A program made the position numbers and the translations under genes. The notes beneath the pieces were generated by a model. It saw only the letters and a list, made by a program, of their open reading frames with translations, was not told where the DNA came from and searched no databases. Positions 63,309 to 64,000 of a DNA stretch of 64,000 nucleotides are shown here, in pieces. The DNA comes from an uncultured Eudoraea sp. (GTDB lineage: Bacteria; Bacteroidota; Bacteroidia; Flavobacteriales; Flavobacteriaceae), in NCBI RefSeq assembly GCF_947258925.1, contig NZ_CAMYKG010000007.1, positions 1 to 64,000 on the forward strand, written 5' to 3'. Each line of letters opens with the position of its first letter. Positions within the stretch are counted from its first letter, which is position 1.

Positions 63309-64000
63309 TTATTTTACATACTGCACAGCTTGTTCCTCTTCCACATTTTTACTGTCGAAAAAGCCTTGATCGCTCATCCATTGATCGTTGTAAATTTTAC
63401 TCATATACCTTGAACCATGATCAGGAAAAATAACAACAACATTGCTGTCTTCCTTGAATTCACCTTTTGCGCTTAATTCCTTTACAGCCTGCATAACTGC
63501 TCCGCTTGTATATCCTACAAAAATTCCTTCCTTGCATGAAATTTCTCTGGCGGTATGCGCACTCTCTTCATCCGTAACCTTAATAAATTCATCAATTGCA
63601 TCAAAATCAGTAGCATCAGGTATTAAATTCTTACCCAGACCTTCTATTCGATATGGGTAAATCTCATTATTATCTATTTTCCCGGTTTCATGATATTTTT
63701 TTAAAACAGAGCCATAAGCATCAACCCCTATGATCCTGATATTAGGATTTTGCTCTTTTAGATATCTTGCTGTACCTGAAATTGTACCCCCGGTGCCACT
63801 GCAGGCAATCAAATGTGTTATATTTCCATTGGTTTGTTCCCAAATTTCCGGACCGGTGGTTTGGTAATGTGCCAGGATATTTAACTCGTTAAAATATTGA
63901 TTGATATAAACTGACCCATTTGTTTCTTCATGAAGCCTTTTTGCTACCTGATAATAGGACCTTGGATCATCTGCGCTTACATGGGCAGGACAAACATAAA
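63309..64000 (-). CDS. PLP-dependent beta-replacement enzyme, cysteine synthase/CBS fold (5' end outside window)
   Basis: The frame is open to the right edge, so the start codon is missing. Only the C-terminal 230 residues are visible. [23 protein letters not shown] is the PLP phosphate-binding glycine loop, and [11 protein letters not shown] carries the pyridine-nitrogen Ser. [13 protein letters not shown] matches the second substrate-binding loop of CBS-type enzymes. It ends after the catalytic domain, without CBS repeats. Candidate activities are cysteine, cystathionine or cysteate synthesis. Cysteate is attractive because an AOS acyltransferase follows. Confidence 0.88.
   Translation of the reverse strand, partial: YVCPAHVSADDPRSYYQVAKRLHEETNGSVYINQYFNELNILAHYQTTGPEIWEQTNGNITHLIACSGTGGTISGTARYLKEQNPNIRIIGVDAYGSVLKKYHETGKIDNNEIYPYRIEGLGKNLIPDATDFDAIDEFIKVTDEESAHTAREISCKEGIFVGYTSGAVMQAVKELSAKGEFKEDSNVVVIFPDHGSRYMSKIYNDQWMSDQGFFDSKNVEEEQAVQYVK

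Overview
The window reads as one contiguous chromosomal segment of a marine-type Flavobacteriaceae (phylum Bacteroidota). Pointers are the strongly AT-rich intergenic DNA, promoters of the TTG-N(~20)-TAnnTTTG type, weak or absent Shine-Dalgarno sequences, and family-specific genes: DUF937, a sterol-desaturase-family protein, BatA-like and YfhO proteins, a Bacteroidota-type topoisomerase IV pair, and a cysteine-free endonuclease III. No rRNA, tRNA, insertion sequence or CRISPR array was seen, and no gene-free stretch exceeds about 300 bases.

Layout. 1-6650 is an accessory region read entirely leftward after the tail of one truncated gene. It holds a membrane-anchored TPR/AraC-type regulator, an HlyD-type adaptor, a C39-peptidase ABC exporter, a small HTH protein and two adjacent 56-residue peptides with canonical double-glycine leaders and GxxxG motifs. 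This looks like an undescribed two-peptide bacteriocin or signal system and is the strongest lead in the window. 6.8-14.8 kb carries proline dehydrogenase, aroB, a DinB-like protein, an Lrp regulator, an M14 peptidase and an XRE regulator flanking an array of four operator-like repeats, TerC, and a sterol-desaturase-type enzyme. 14.9-20.7 kb is parC, parE and ychF. 20.8-28.6 kb has an arginase-family enzyme, then a ferredoxin and an acyl-CoA reductase driven from overlapping opposed promoters, then serC and serA, a truncated ABC ATPase, DUF937 and two small conserved genes. 28.7-31.4 kb has folE and a tight ABC/CPBP/TIGR02757 operon. 31.6-39 kb is mostly exported or sugar-related: two Gfo/Idh/MocA proteins, an S10 peptidase, a lipoprotein, an SGNH hydrolase and a GT2 fused to a Rossmann-like domain. 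39.2-47.5 kb has a BatA-type protein overlapping a dihydroorotase paralogue that lacks its metal-binding histidines, an esterase, an MBL hydrolase, Bcp and Nth.

47.5-49.6 kb is a tandem duplication: two ECF sigma factors (193 aa each), each followed about 70 bases later by a paralogous 47-aa mini-protein. uvrA follows, then a secreted low-complexity basic protein. 54.0-59.5 kb is a surface-glycan operon (DUF4834, YfhO, GT4, flippase). The right edge pairs a PLP-dependent synthase of the cysteine synthase/CBS fold (5' end outside the window) with an alpha-oxoamine-synthase-type acyltransferase. That pairing fits sulfonolipid (capnine) synthesis as well as other sphingoid-base chemistry.

Functional names rest on motifs read directly from translated sequence and on family knowledge. 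No database search was run.
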